From Alteribacter keqinensis (GTDB lineage: Bacteria; Bacillota; Bacilli; Bacillales; Salisediminibacteriaceae), in NCBI RefSeq assembly GCF_003710255.1, contig NZ_RHIB01000001.1:558001-622000 (forward strand): a DNA stretch of 64,000 bases, in the 5' to 3' direction. The translations under genes and the position numbers were made by a program. How positions within the stretch are numbered: the stretch's first letter is position 1; each line of letters opens with the position of its first letter. Below the pieces are notes generated by a model that was given only the letters and a program-made list of their open reading frames with translations, had not been told where the DNA came from and searched no databases. This document shows, in pieces, positions 1-9,208 of this stretch.

Positions 1-1103
1 AGGCTGTTATTACTGCACCGACCAGGGAACTTGCCCAGCAGCTATATGATGAACTCATGAAAGTACTCTCCCATTCAGAAGGAGCAGTGACTGCGAAGCT
101 TGTGACCGGGGGAACTGACCGTGCAAGAATGGTTGAAAAACTGAAAAAACCTCCTCATATTGTTGTTGGAACACCGGGACGCATAAATGACCTGGTAAAA
201 GATAATGCCCTTGATGTTCATCATGCAGAAATGCTTGTTGTAGACGAAGCTGATCAGATGCTTGATATGGGGTTTATTGAGGATGTGGATCAGGCAGCCT
301 CCCGAATGGGAGATGATCTGCAGATGCTGGTATTCTCGGCTACAATCCCGGAAAAGCTCCAGCCTTTTTTACGTAAATATATGAAGCAGCCCAAACATGT
401 GAAGGTTGAGCCGAAACAGGCATCACCAAAGAAGATAGAACACTGGCTCATTCCAGACCGTGACCGGGACGTTAAAAATCTGGCCGTACAAATAGCAAAA
501 GCCTTTAATCCATTCCTTTGTGTCATTTTTGCTAACTCAAAAGAAATGGTAGATGAAGTGTATCTTGCATTTGCTGAAGCTGGTTTGAACGCTGAAAAGC
601 TGCACGGTGGAATCCCTCCGAGAGACCGTAAAAAGGTGATGAAGAAGCTAAGGGATGCAGAAGTTCAGTATCTTGTAGCTTCGGACCTTGTTGCCCGTGG
701 GATTGATGTAAAGGGAATCAGCCATATCATCAACGCTGAACTTCCGACAGAGCTGGAGTATTATGTACACCGGGTTGGCCGTACCGCGAGAGCAGGTTGG
801 GATGGAATTGCAGCAACGATCATAAACAGAAAAGACCAGCAGTCCATTGAAAAACTTGAATCACAAGGAATCCCATTTATATATAAAGACCTTAAAAAAG
901 ACGAATGGGTCGACCTTGAGCAGAAGATGCGCCGGAAACGAATTCAAAACCAGCAGGTGGACAGCGAGATTAAGCTTAAAACACCAAAACCTAAAAAAGT
1001 AAAGCCTGGATACAAGAAAAAAGCCAAGCTTCAAGTGGAGCAGGAGCGAAAGCGCCAGCGGAGGCTTGAAACCAAGAGAAATAACCGGGCAAAAAGAAAA
1101 TAA
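1..1103 (+). CDS. cshB: DEAD-box ATP-dependent RNA helicase, 5'-truncated by window edge
   Basis: The reading frame is open from base 3, so the start lies outside the window; the ATG at 57 is internal. Visible helicase motifs in order are PTRELA (Ia), TPGR (Ib), DEAD in [10 protein letters not shown] (II), SAT (III) and [10 protein letters not shown] (VI). A lysine/arginine-rich tail of about 50 residues follows the helicase core. The family unwinds short RNA duplexes in cold adaptation, ribosome assembly and mRNA turnover. The assignment to CshB (YqfR) rests on nfo lying directly downstream, as in B. subtilis, plus the basic tail. Only 26 bp separate it from nfo, so the two are probably co-transcribed. 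Confidence 0.9.
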   Translation, partial: AVITAPTRELAQQLYDELMKVLSHSEGAVTAKLVTGGTDRARMVEKLKKPPHIVVGTPGRINDLVKDNALDVHHAEMLVVDEADQMLDMGFIEDVDQAASRMGDDLQMLVFSATIPEKLQPFLRKYMKQPKHVKVEPKQASPKKIEHWLIPDRDRDVKNLAVQIAKAFNPFLCVIFANSKEMVDEVYLAFAEAGLNAEKLHGGIPPRDRKKVMKKLRDAEVQYLVASDLVARGIDVKGISHIINAELPTELEYYVHRVGRTARAGWDGIAATIINRKDQQSIEKLESQGIPFIYKDLKKDEWVDLEQKMRRKRIQNQQVDSEIKLKTPKPKKVKPGYKKKAKLQVEQERKRQRRLETKRNNRAKRK

Positions 1104-1129
1104 AGAAAGCAATACAGGGAGAGGATAAC

Positions 1130-2020
1130 ATGCTACTCGGATCACACGTTTCCATGAGCGGGAAGAAAATGCTTCTTGCCTCAAGTGAAGAAGCAGCTTC
1201 ATACGGTGCAACGACATTTATGATCTATACAGGAGCACCTCAGAATACACGGAGAAAGCCGATTGAAGAGCTTAACATTGAAGCGGGCACTGCTCATATG
1301 AAAGAAAACGGGATCAGTAATATTATTGTACATGCTCCTTACATCATTAATATCGGCAATTCGCAAAAGCCAGAGACCTTTGAACTTGGCGTCAATTTTC
1401 TTAAAAGTGAAATTGACCGTACCGAAGCTATCGGTGCCAAACAGATTGTGCTTCATCCGGGTGCTCACGTTGGTGCCGGAGCGGACAAAGGGATCGAAAA
1501 AATAATTGAAGGTCTAAACGAGGTCTTGGATCCTGAACAAGACGTTCAGATTGCCCTTGAAACAATGGCAGGAAAAGGGTCTGAATGCGGCCGGAACTTT
1601 GATGAGCTTGCCAGAATTATTGATGGTGTTAATCATAATGAGAAGCTTAGTGTGTGCTTTGACACTTGTCACGTCCACGATGCGGGTTATGATATTGTTA
1701 ACGATCTCGATGGGGTAATTAATGAATTTGACCGTATTATTGGACTTGACCGATTAAAGGTTCTTCATGTGAACGACAGTAAGAACGAGCGCGGGGCTCT
1801 TAAAGACCGTCATGAAAACATCGGATTTGGTCATATCGGCTTTGAAGCACTCACAAAGGTTATTTATCACGATGCTTTTGAAACGGTCCCTAAGATTCTT
1901 GAAACTCCTTATGTAGGTACTGATAAAAAGAATAAAAAAGCACCATACCGTTTTGAAATTAACATGATTAAGGAACGAAGTTTTCAGGAAGACTTAAAAG
2001 AGAAAATCATGGGTGTGTAA
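1130..2020 (+). CDS. nfo: Endonuclease IV (AP endonuclease)
   Basis: This 296-residue protein is the usual size for the family. It cleaves DNA 5' to abasic sites in base excision repair and is a TIM barrel with three zinc ions. Family signatures are visible: GSHVSM near the N-terminus, the zinc-ligand regions [27 protein letters not shown], and [25 protein letters not shown]. The ATG at 1130 follows GGGAGAGG at good spacing. It is YqfS by context, placed between cshB and a hairpin terminator. Confidence 0.95.
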   Translation: MLLGSHVSMSGKKMLLASSEEAASYGATTFMIYTGAPQNTRRKPIEELNIEAGTAHMKENGISNIIVHAPYIINIGNSQKPETFELGVNFLKSEIDRTEAIGAKQIVLHPGAHVGAGADKGIEKIIEGLNEVLDPEQDVQIALETMAGKGSECGRNFDELARIIDGVNHNEKLSVCFDTCHVHDAGYDIVNDLDGVINEFDRIIGLDRLKVLHVNDSKNERGALKDRHENIGFGHIGFEALTKVIYHDAFETVPKILETPYVGTDKKNKKAPYRFEINMIKERSFQEDLKEKIMGV

Positions 2021-2027
2021 TCCAAAG

Positions 2028-2071
2028 AAAGGCTGGCTTATGAGGAATATCCTTTTAAGTCAGCCTTTTTT
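2028..2071 (+). terminator. Hairpin terminator after nfo
   Basis: Arms AAAGGCTGGCTTA and TAAGTCAGCCTTT enclose a 15-base loop and are followed by a T run. It sits between the convergent genes nfo and yqfT and may serve both strands. Confidence 0.85.
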
Positions 2072-2097
2072 GCTGTTCTGTAAATTTAAACTTGAAC

Positions 2098-2367
2098 TCA
2101 TGGCCAGTTGATATAATCCTTATAGGGTTCAAGCAGTTTTTCTGCTTTTTTATAAAGGGACGGATCAAGGCTTTTTAACTCGTTTTGCAAAGTAATCATA
2201 TGTTTTGTATTTCCCACGTCTACTGGTTGTTTTTTCAGGATAGCAATAATTTGTTTGGCCTGCCTCACTGTGAGTGGAATTTTATATTGTTTGCTCAGAC
2301 GCATCAGTTCTTTGACATCCAACTGATTAATCTTCTGATTTACCAACTGCTGAATAAATGGATTCAA
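2098..2367 (-). CDS. yqfT: DUF2624 family protein YqfT
   Basis: An 89-residue soluble, mostly helical protein of unknown function. The sequence (start MNPFIQQLVNQKINQLD, motif LTVRQAKQIIAILKKQP) fits the small DUF2624/YqfT family found next to nfo in Bacillaceae. There is no signal peptide or membrane segment. On the plus strand, CCCCTTTGAATCCATTTATT marks its start, and a GGAGG-like ribosome site lies upstream on the minus strand. It is convergent with nfo. The assignment rests on position as well as sequence. Confidence 0.75.
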   Translation of the reverse strand: MNPFIQQLVNQKINQLDVKELMRLSKQYKIPLTVRQAKQIIAILKKQPVDVGNTKHMITLQNELKSLDPSLYKKAEKLLEPYKDYINWP

Positions 2368-2531
2368 AGGGGATTCCCTCCTTTATACACTTCTATTAAC
2401 GTATGCAGAACAGGTCGTTTCGTTTCATGAATATGAGGCAAAAGCTTTCTGAAAATTTATAAAGAAATTACTGCCATAATATTGTATACTTTGTAATAAA
2501 GACTCTTTGAAATAAAACCTGCCATGAAGAA

Positions 2532-3902
2532 ATGGGGGATATCCTGGGCATGGACTGTCATACTCTAATAAAAAACGAAGAAATAATGGAAACCATTGTA
2601 GAAATGTCTTCAGAATGGCTGCTCGTCTTCGATGAAAATGACACCCTTGTTTCACTTACCATACCATCTGAAGAGCAGGGAACGATAAACAGTAAAACAT
2701 TCTTCACATTATTTCATGAGCACGAAGCGGATCGCTTTCACGTTTTTTTAAGGAAGCTCTCAGAGGGTAAAAAAGCATCCAGTGATTATTTTGAAATGAC
2801 AGTTAACAATCGTGTGCAGCTGATGCATTTTGAAGGTATGGCACTTTCAGAGGGTGTGCTGTTAAAAGGGAAGAAAGTTAAAGAAGAGGCCGGAGACCTG
2901 ATAGATGTCTTAAAACATATACCGATTCCTTCTTTTACGATTGATGTAGAAGGAAGAGTCCGATCCTGCAACCACCTCTTTATTGATGTATTAAAAACCC
3001 TTGACGAACCTCTTAACCCTGACGAACCATATTTAAATGATGACTATTCATTTCACCGGACAATTTCAAAGCTTGCGGATATTGTAAATATGGAAAATCG
3101 CAAAGCGGCTGTTGTATTCGAGAAAGAAGAGATACGTCTGACGATTTATGGTCATCTATTATCGCCGACGTTACTGTCTGTCTATATTAAGGATGAAACA
3201 GTTGAGCACAGGTTTGAACAACTGCTGACGTATAAGCAGCAGATGGAAAGTGTATCTCAGATAGCGGCGGGAGTCGCACATGAATTGCGTAACCCTCTGT
3301 CTGTCATTAAAGGGTTTATTCAGCTTTCCAAGCTGTCCAACAGTTTGAACAAATATTACGAGACCATTTCCTCTGAGATTGACCGGATGAATCTGATTAT
3401 CGAAGATTTCCTGTCCATGTCGAGAAAAAAAATTGATAAAAAATATGTTCTGCCTTCAGATTTAATGGAGTCCATGCTGATGATTTTCAGGTCTGAGTGT
3501 CTTCTGCATGACATTGATTTTCATTTTTCCATAAGAAACTCAAGGCGCTATCTGTATGTGAATGACCAAATGATCAGGCAGGTTTTACTTAATGTGCTTA
3601 GAAATTCAATTGAAGCTTACGAAGAAGAAGACAAGGACTGTAAGTTTACGATGCTTACATCAACGTACGGAGACACATATTCTATCGAACTTCAGGATTA
3701 CGGTCCAGGTATGCCGCCTGATGTCCTGGAAGAAATTTATAAGCCTTTTTTTACTACCAAAGATAAGGGTACAGGTATAGGTATCCCATTATGCAAGAGG
3801 ATTATCGAGGAGCATAAGGGGACGTTGGATATTGAAAGTGAACCGGGAGAAGGAACGAAAGTAATAATTACTCTTCCCCTTTACGTTGAGATGGAGCCCT
3901 GA
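2532..3902 (+). CDS. Cytoplasmic PAS-domain sensor histidine kinase
   Basis: 456 residues without membrane segments. The N-terminal 220 residues look like two PAS-type sensor regions. A HisKA dimerisation domain follows, with the phospho-acceptor in VAHELRNPLSVIKGF. The ATP-binding domain shows the N box (LLNVLRNSIEAY), G1 (DYGPGMP) and F/G2 (FFTTKDKGTGIGI). No response regulator gene is adjacent, so it is an orphan kinase resembling the kinases that feed the sporulation phosphorelay; that role is inference. The start is uncertain: ATG 2532 or ATG 2550 are both possible, and neither has an ideal ribosome site. Confidence 0.85.
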   Translation: MGDILGMDCHTLIKNEEIMETIVEMSSEWLLVFDENDTLVSLTIPSEEQGTINSKTFFTLFHEHEADRFHVFLRKLSEGKKASSDYFEMTVNNRVQLMHFEGMALSEGVLLKGKKVKEEAGDLIDVLKHIPIPSFTIDVEGRVRSCNHLFIDVLKTLDEPLNPDEPYLNDDYSFHRTISKLADIVNMENRKAAVVFEKEEIRLTIYGHLLSPTLLSVYIKDETVEHRFEQLLTYKQQMESVSQIAAGVAHELRNPLSVIKGFIQLSKLSNSLNKYYETISSEIDRMNLIIEDFLSMSRKKIDKKYVLPSDLMESMLMIFRSECLLHDIDFHFSIRNSRRYLYVNDQMIRQVLLNVLRNSIEAYEEEDKDCKFTMLTSTYGDTYSIELQDYGPGMPPDVLEEIYKPFFTTKDKGTGIGIPLCKRIIEEHKGTLDIESEPGEGTKVIITLPLYVEMEP

Positions 3903-3928
3903 TGCGTTTTTGTTGTTACGTAAAATGA

Positions 3929-3970
3929 CTGTTTCGGAAGGTGGAGATCCCCTTCTGAAGCAGTTTTTTT
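3929..3970 (+). terminator. Hairpin terminator after histidine kinase gene
   Basis: Arms CTGTTTCGGAAGG and CCTTCTGAAGCAG (one G-T pair) are followed by eight T residues. Confidence 0.88.
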
Positions 3971-4073
3971 TATTTATTTCAGGCTTTGCATAAGCCTTTG
4001 GAAATACAGTGACATGCTGAGGTGCGAAACTACCTGTCTGAATAAGCGAAAGTCTGCAGTTTAAGATAAATGA

Positions 4074-4102
4074 TTGAAAATTTCTGTTGAGATCTTTATA
4101 AT
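4074..4102 (+). promoter_or_regulatory. Sigma-A promoter of the Mn-type ABC operon
   Basis: TTGAAA at 4074-4079 and a consensus TATAAT at 4097-4102 are separated by exactly 17 bp. The expected start of transcription is near 4109, giving a leader of about 150 nt before the ATPase gene. Nothing else was recognised in the 3903-4256 gap beyond the terminator and the operator at 4117. Confidence 0.75.
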
Positions 4103-4116
4103 TGTACGTAAGAAGA

Positions 4117-4138
4117 AAAGTTTACTTAGTGCAACTTT
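4117..4138 (+). promoter_or_regulatory. Candidate MntR-like operator
   Basis: An imperfect palindrome (left arm AAAGTT, right arm AACTTT, centre TTACTTAGTGC) sits just downstream of the predicted transcription start. That is where a DtxR/MntR-type manganese repressor would block the operon. The site was judged by eye against the general form of Mn-repressor boxes, so the regulator is inference. Confidence 0.4.
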
Positions 4139-4256
4139 TTAATTTGAGTACAACATTTTCGCGCATGGCACACATCCTTAGCGCGTATCATATATTACAG
4201 ATGATATCTAATATGGACGTTTATCATACTGTGCATAGAAGAGGAGGAAATACACT

Positions 4257-5015
4257 ATGGCTTTACATGACACCATTGATGTGCGGGAGCTGTCCGTGCA
4301 TTATCACGGCCATCTTGCATTAAAGGATATTAACTTTTCTGTTGATAAAGGCCAGCTTATCGGGATTATCGGACCGAATGGTGCGGGTAAATCCACGCTG
4401 ATCAAAGCCATACTCGGTTTGGAAAAAGCAAAAGGAAACGTGCGTTTGTTTGGAGAAACGATCAAAACATACCGTAAGCAAATATCCTATGTGCCGCAGA
4501 GAAATTCTATTGACTGGGATTTTCCCGTAAGAGTTGAGGACGTAGTCATGATGGGGAGGTTTGCCCATATCCCGTGGTATAAGAGAAGTTCAAGGAAAGA
4601 CCGGGAAATGGCAAAGGATGCCCTTGAAAAAGTGGGTATGAGTGAGTTCTCAAAACGACAGATTGGAGAACTTTCCGGAGGTCAGCAGCAGCGTGTTTTT
4701 ATTGCACGTGCTTTGGCGCAGAATGCCGATGTCTTCTTTCTGGATGAACCCTTTGTAGGGATTGATATGAAGTCTGAGGAAATCATTGTCAGGCTTTTGC
4801 ATCAGCTGCGTGACAGTGGAAAGACGATTTTTGTCGTGCATCATGATCTAAGCAAAGTAGAGAAATATTTTGATCAGCTTATTTTGTTGAATCAGGAGTT
4901 AATCTCTGCCGGCTCAGTAAAGGATGTTTACACTCCTGAGTTTTTAAAGCGGGCTTATCAGGGGAGTGCAGCCGTTTTAGATGATAATGAAGGTTTTCTG
5001 GTGGTGAGCCAATGA
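4257..5015 (+). CDS. Manganese/zinc-type ABC importer, ATPase subunit
   Basis: 252 residues with Walker A GPNGAGKST, signature LSGGQQQRV, Walker B FFLDEP and H-loop VVHHD. The segment YVPQRNSIDWDFPVRVEDVVMMGR is characteristic of the MntB/PsaB/SitB branch that energises Mn2+ (or Zn2+) uptake. The start follows GAGGAGG. The stop overlaps the start of the permease (ATGA), indicating translational coupling. No substrate-binding lipoprotein gene accompanies the pair, although this family needs one. Manganese is favoured over zinc because a separate zinc-type system with a zur gene lies at 10.9-13.8 kb. Confidence 0.88.
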   Translation: MALHDTIDVRELSVHYHGHLALKDINFSVDKGQLIGIIGPNGAGKSTLIKAILGLEKAKGNVRLFGETIKTYRKQISYVPQRNSIDWDFPVRVEDVVMMGRFAHIPWYKRSSRKDREMAKDALEKVGMSEFSKRQIGELSGGQQQRVFIARALAQNADVFFLDEPFVGIDMKSEEIIVRLLHQLRDSGKTIFVVHHDLSKVEKYFDQLILLNQELISAGSVKDVYTPEFLKRAYQGSAAVLDDNEGFLVVSQ

Positions 5016-5881
5016 TTGAACAGATTTTAAGCTTTTTGGATCAGGTCGCACGGTATCCCTACTTACAAAATGCCATGCTTGCAGCGGTACTCGTAGGGAT
5101 CATCTGCGGTGTAATTGGCTGCTATATTATCCTAAGAGGCATGGCCCTCATGGGGGACGCTATTTCCCATGCTGTTCTGCCGGGTGTGGTTATTGCCTAT
5201 ATGATCGGCGTCAACTTTTTTATCGGTGCGGTTATTACCGGTGTAATTACTGCTCTTTCAATCGGTTATATTTCACAAAACAGCAGGATAAAAGAAGACT
5301 CAGCTATAGGAATCATGTTTACTGCCATGTTTGCCCTTGGGGTGGTTCTGATTACAGCTATGCGTGGCTCAAGTGTTGATTTGTGGCATATTTTATTTGG
5401 TAATGTACTCGCTGTTTCCAGAACGGATTTATGGATAACCTTTGGTATCGGGGTATTTGTTCTCCTGGCAGTATTTATTTTTTACCGTCCTCTGCTTCTC
5501 AGTACTTTTGATGAAACAATGGCAAAAGCAACCGGACTTCCGGTACAGTTTATTCATTATATGCTCATGCTGCTTCTTTCACTTGTAACAGTAGCGTCGC
5601 TGCAGACAGTAGGAATTATCCTCGTTGTTGCTATGCTCATTACACCTGGGGCGACTGCGTACCTTCTAACTGACAGATTTCCGGTTATGCTCGGCCTGTC
5701 AGCCTTGTTTGGTGTTATTTCAGCAGTAGTCGGTCTGTTTTTCTCGGTTGTTTACGACGTATCTTCGGGAGCTTCTATTGTTCTGGTCGCTTCAGCTTTA
5801 TTCTGTCTGGCACTCTTCTTTTCGCCCAGACAGGGAATCGTGTTCAGGTTTTTCCGTTCAGTAAGTGCGAGGCAAAGTTAA
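5012..5881 (+). CDS. Manganese/zinc-type ABC importer, membrane permease
   Basis: 289-residue ABC-3 family permease with eight or nine hydrophobic segments. It carries the family signature ALMGDAISHAVLPG near residue 45 and DLWHILFGNVLAVS in the middle. It resembles MntC/PsaC/SitC permeases and overlaps the ATPase gene by 4 bp. A terminator follows, so the operon has one permease gene (probably a homodimer) and no binding protein. Confidence 0.88.
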   Translation: MIEQILSFLDQVARYPYLQNAMLAAVLVGIICGVIGCYIILRGMALMGDAISHAVLPGVVIAYMIGVNFFIGAVITGVITALSIGYISQNSRIKEDSAIGIMFTAMFALGVVLITAMRGSSVDLWHILFGNVLAVSRTDLWITFGIGVFVLLAVFIFYRPLLLSTFDETMAKATGLPVQFIHYMLMLLLSLVTVASLQTVGIILVVAMLITPGATAYLLTDRFPVMLGLSALFGVISAVVGLFFSVVYDVSSGASIVLVASALFCLALFFSPRQGIVFRFFRSVSARQS

Positions 5882-5905
5882 TGTTTTTAACAGTTGAATA
5901 TAGGG

Positions 5906-5940
5906 AAAAGAGATTATCAGACATAGATAGTCTCTTTTAT
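5906..5940 (+). terminator. Hairpin terminator after Mn-type permease
   Basis: Arms AAAAGAGATTATC and GATAGTCTCTTTT flank a 7-base loop and are followed by T-rich sequence. Confidence 0.75.
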
Positions 5941-6104
5941 TTTACATAAATTACCAAAAAGGTTCGAAAGGCAGTAATTCAAGCCCGATCATGGACCTGT
6001 GTTGGAAAAAGGAGAATAACGGAGATTGATAGAGTAATTCAGAGGTAATCCTTTGTGGAGACAGATGACCTCTGTTTAAAGCCGGGGAAGAAACAATGAC
6101 CCGT

Positions 6105-6133
6105 TTGCGAAATTTGTCGAATGGGCGTATTAT
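6105..6133 (+). promoter_or_regulatory. Sigma-A promoter with embedded Spo0A-box-like site
   Basis: TTGCGA at 6105 and TATTAT at 6128 are spaced by 17 bp upstream of the lytic transglycosylase gene. The spacer contains TTTGTCGAA (6113-6121), identical to the core of the B. subtilis 0A box. Binding there would overlap RNA polymerase. The rest of 5941-6104 shows nothing recognisable. Confidence 0.6.
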
Positions 6134-6184
6134 ATACTCTCGTGTAAGAGAGGTTGACTGTTCTCCAAGGAGGGACATTCATTC

Positions 6185-6913
6185 ATGAAAAAAAACCAAC
6201 GGATAATCTTTATTGCAGCTGCCGCTTTTGTATTACTTGGCGGTACTTCTATTGTACTCGCTTTCCAAAATATTCAAATGCAAGAGCAGGTTGAAGAAAT
6301 AAAAGCTGAAAAGCAAAAACAAAAAGAGCAGCAGATTCTGGAGGAAGAAATGGGGAGAATGGAGACCTATATCGACACCCTTCCGGACGATTATGAACTG
6401 GCAGGTTATGACTCCTGGCAGCGTGCTTCAATTATAGCTGATCATTTATATGAAGACAGTGACGGCAGGTTTAAGGAAGAGTGGGGCACATTTCTTGCAC
6501 TTGAAGCAGAGAGAAAAAACATTGACCCGTTTCTTGTGTATGAATTGTTAAGAGTTGAAACAGGTGATACTTTTGACCCTGAAACAGTCGGTCCGGAAAC
6601 CCAGTATGGACATGCTTACGGAATGGCACAGTTTATGAAGAATACCGGTCCCTGGATTGCTGATATGGCAGACCTTCCTTATGAAGACGATCTGCTATTT
6701 GACCCGTTTTATTCCATACAATTGTCTGTAGTTTACCTGGAATTCCTGTACAGCCAGTACGAAGACTGGGATTACGCCCTGACCGCGTATCACCGTGGAA
6801 TTTACGGTATGGAAGCTTACGTTGAAGAACATGGAGATGCAAAAAGCTGGTATGCTGTGGAAATTCAGGAGAATGCAGAAGAAAACCAGCAGTTGGTCAC
6901 ACTGGATTACTAA
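6185..6913 (+). CDS. Membrane-anchored lytic transglycosylase-like protein
   Basis: 242 residues. An uncleaved-looking N-terminal membrane anchor (residues 7-27) is followed by a charged Gln/Glu/Lys-rich coiled stretch (30-60). The C-terminal half is an SLT-type lysozyme-like domain: DPFLVYELLRVETGDTFDP contains the putative catalytic Glu, and HAYGMAQFM and ALTAYHRG match the GMMQ and AYNAG family motifs. Such enzymes cut peptidoglycan between MurNAc and GlcNAc on the outer face of the membrane. The ribosome site AAGGAGGG precedes the ATG. It is monocistronic. Confidence 0.78.
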   Translation: MKKNQRIIFIAAAAFVLLGGTSIVLAFQNIQMQEQVEEIKAEKQKQKEQQILEEEMGRMETYIDTLPDDYELAGYDSWQRASIIADHLYEDSDGRFKEEWGTFLALEAERKNIDPFLVYELLRVETGDTFDPETVGPETQYGHAYGMAQFMKNTGPWIADMADLPYEDDLLFDPFYSIQLSVVYLEFLYSQYEDWDYALTAYHRGIYGMEAYVEEHGDAKSWYAVEIQENAEENQQLVTLDY

Positions 6914-6931
6914 TATTGGCAGCTTTGCATT

Positions 6932-6976
6932 AGAGAGCGACTCATAAGGTATGCAGCCTTTTAGTCGCTCTCTTTT
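6932..6976. terminator. Bidirectional hairpin terminator
   Basis: An 11-bp stem, AGAGAGCGACT and AGTCGCTCTCT, has a T tail on the plus side and an A-rich side for the minus strand. It separates the convergent transglycosylase and ppk genes. Confidence 0.85.
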
Positions 6977-6987
6977 TCATGACATTT

Positions 6988-9099
6988 TTATTCCTCTTCT
7001 TCCAGGAAGTATTCTGAAGCAAGTTGGTAAAAGGCGAGCTGACTTTGTACAGGTCGTTCATTTTTCTTTCTTTTTATATATTTATACAAGCCATCCTTAG
7101 TCTGAATTCGTGCTTTTGTATTATCTTTTAATGTAATATCAAAAATCTCTTTAATTCTTGCTTTGCAATAAGCACTTTCAATCGGGAAAAGAATTTCGAT
7201 TCTTTTTTCCATATTACGGGTCATCCAGTCTGCAGAAGAAAGATATGTGTTTTCATCTCCATTGTTATAAAAGTAGAAGATCCGACTGTGTTCAAGGAAA
7301 CGGTCAACGATTGACCTTACTGTAATATTGTCACTCACTCCGGAGATTCCGGGTTTTAAACAGCATATTCCCCGGACGATTAAATCAATCTTTACCCCGG
7401 CCTGACTGGCTTCATAAAGCTTTTGTATTATCGTCTTATCGGTCAGTGAGTTCATTTTGGCCAAAATACGGCCGCTTCCGTGATTTTTTTGGTTTTCAAT
7501 CTCCCGGTCGATAAGTCTGATTAACTGATCGCGGATGCCAAATGGAGATGTATAGATTTTTTTCCACTCCGGTTTACTCCTGAACCCGCTTAAGTGGTTA
7601 AAGAAATTGGTGGCATCTTCCCCAAACTCTTCATTACAGGTGATTATTCCTATGTCTGTATACAGCTTAGCGGTAGTATCGTTATAATTTCCTGTACTCA
7701 GGTGGACAAACCGTTCAATCTTCCCTTGATTTTGACGAACGATTAAGGTGATTTTACTATGGGTTTTCAGGCCGGTAATACCATAGATGACGTGTACGCC
7801 TGACTTCTCAAGTTTTTTAGCCCATTGAATATTGTTTTCTTCGTCAAAGCGTGCTTTGAGCTCCACGAGGACCGTTACTTGCTTCCCACCCTCAGCAGCA
7901 GTGGCAAGTGCCTTAATGATAGGAGAATCACCACTTACACGGTAAAGTGTTTGTTTTATGGCAAGTACATCCGGATCATTTGCAGCCTGGGTAATCCAGT
8001 CTACGATTGGCTGGAATGACTCATAAGGGTGATGGAATAAGAGATCGTCCTTTAATGCAGCTGAAAATAGATCACCTTCATTGATCAGGTCCAGTGGTGG
8101 TTTTGGAATAAGTGTTTCATTGACCAGGTGCTCAAAATAAGGCGCAAGTTGCTGATAAAAGAAAATCAAGAAGGAGAGGTCAATCGGTCCTTTAACTTCG
8201 TAAACATCTTCCTGATTAATATCAAGAGCATTTAGTAAAAATATCAGTACTTTTTGCTCCATGTTTCCCGCCTGCATTTCAAGCCTTACAGCAGCTCCGG
8301 ATTTACGTTTTATCAGTTCTTTTTCAATCTGTCTCAAAAGATCCCGTGCTCCTTCTTCATGAATCGTCAGATCTGCATTTCGTGTGATCCTGAAAGGAGA
8401 TACGGATTTAACTTTGAAGCCGGTAAACAGACGGTCAATAAAGTGACTTATTACCTCTTCCAGCATAATGAACAGTCTTGTTTTTTCTGTGCCGGACAGC
8501 TCAATATAACGGGTTAAAAGAGCTGGCACCTGAACAATTGCCAGCTTCTCGCGTTCACCGCCCAGCACAACTGCCAGGTTTAAACTTTTGTTTAACAGCA
8601 TAGGAAAGGGACGGCGGGAATCAATGGCTATTGGTGTTAATACAGGAAGAATATACTGGTTAAATTGCTTTTCAATATAAATAAGCTGCTCAGAGGAGAG
8701 CTCTTTAATCGTGAGAAACCGGATGTCTTCTTTGTAAAGCTGAGGCTTAATGGTTTCGTTAAACAATTCATATTCTTGTTTTACAAGCTGGTGGTTTGTC
8801 ATGCTGATTTTTTGAAGCTGTTCTCTTGGTGTTAACCCTGCCTTGTTATCCGGTTTGTTAAATCCAGCTTTGACCTGGTCTTTAAGGCCTGCAACACGTA
8901 CCATAAAGAACTCATCAAGATTTGTGCTGAAAATCGCAAGGAACTTTAACCGTTCCAGTAAAGGGTTTTGTTCATCAGCCGCTTCTTCCAGAACACGTTT
9001 ATTAAAAGCAAGCCAGCTTAATTCCCGGTTAATGTAATAAGCCGGGTTGTTTGAATCTGCATTTTTTTTGCCCGTTTTGTCAGATGTATTTTTCATCAT
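6988..9099 (-). CDS. ppk: Polyphosphate kinase 1
   Basis: 703 residues, the normal PPK1 length. The enzyme reversibly makes inorganic polyphosphate from ATP through a phosphohistidine. Visible family blocks are YINRELSWLAFNKRVLEEA at the N-terminus, STNLDEFFMVRVAGLKDQV, KARFDEENNIQWAKKLE, the catalytic-His block YGITGLKTHSK, LSTGNYNDTTAKLYTDIG and LIVRGICCLKPG. It lies 109 bp downstream of ppx on the same strand, so synthesis and degradation of polyphosphate are in one operon. Confidence 0.97.
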   Translation of the reverse strand: MMKNTSDKTGKKNADSNNPAYYINRELSWLAFNKRVLEEAADEQNPLLERLKFLAIFSTNLDEFFMVRVAGLKDQVKAGFNKPDNKAGLTPREQLQKISMTNHQLVKQEYELFNETIKPQLYKEDIRFLTIKELSSEQLIYIEKQFNQYILPVLTPIAIDSRRPFPMLLNKSLNLAVVLGGEREKLAIVQVPALLTRYIELSGTEKTRLFIMLEEVISHFIDRLFTGFKVKSVSPFRITRNADLTIHEEGARDLLRQIEKELIKRKSGAAVRLEMQAGNMEQKVLIFLLNALDINQEDVYEVKGPIDLSFLIFFYQQLAPYFEHLVNETLIPKPPLDLINEGDLFSAALKDDLLFHHPYESFQPIVDWITQAANDPDVLAIKQTLYRVSGDSPIIKALATAAEGGKQVTVLVELKARFDEENNIQWAKKLEKSGVHVIYGITGLKTHSKITLIVRQNQGKIERFVHLSTGNYNDTTAKLYTDIGIITCNEEFGEDATNFFNHLSGFRSKPEWKKIYTSPFGIRDQLIRLIDREIENQKNHGSGRILAKMNSLTDKTIIQKLYEASQAGVKIDLIVRGICCLKPGISGVSDNITVRSIVDRFLEHSRIFYFYNNGDENTYLSSADWMTRNMEKRIEILFPIESAYCKARIKEIFDITLKDNTKARIQTKDGLYKYIKRKKNERPVQSQLAFYQLASEYFLEEEE

Positions 9100-9208
9100 C
9101 GGCTTTCACCATCCATCATCAATCTTTCTTTAATGACCCGAGTGCAGCAAACGAAAGTAAAGCAAGTTTTAGGGGCGTGGTACTATTGCCCGGTGTTTTC
9201 AGCAGTTT

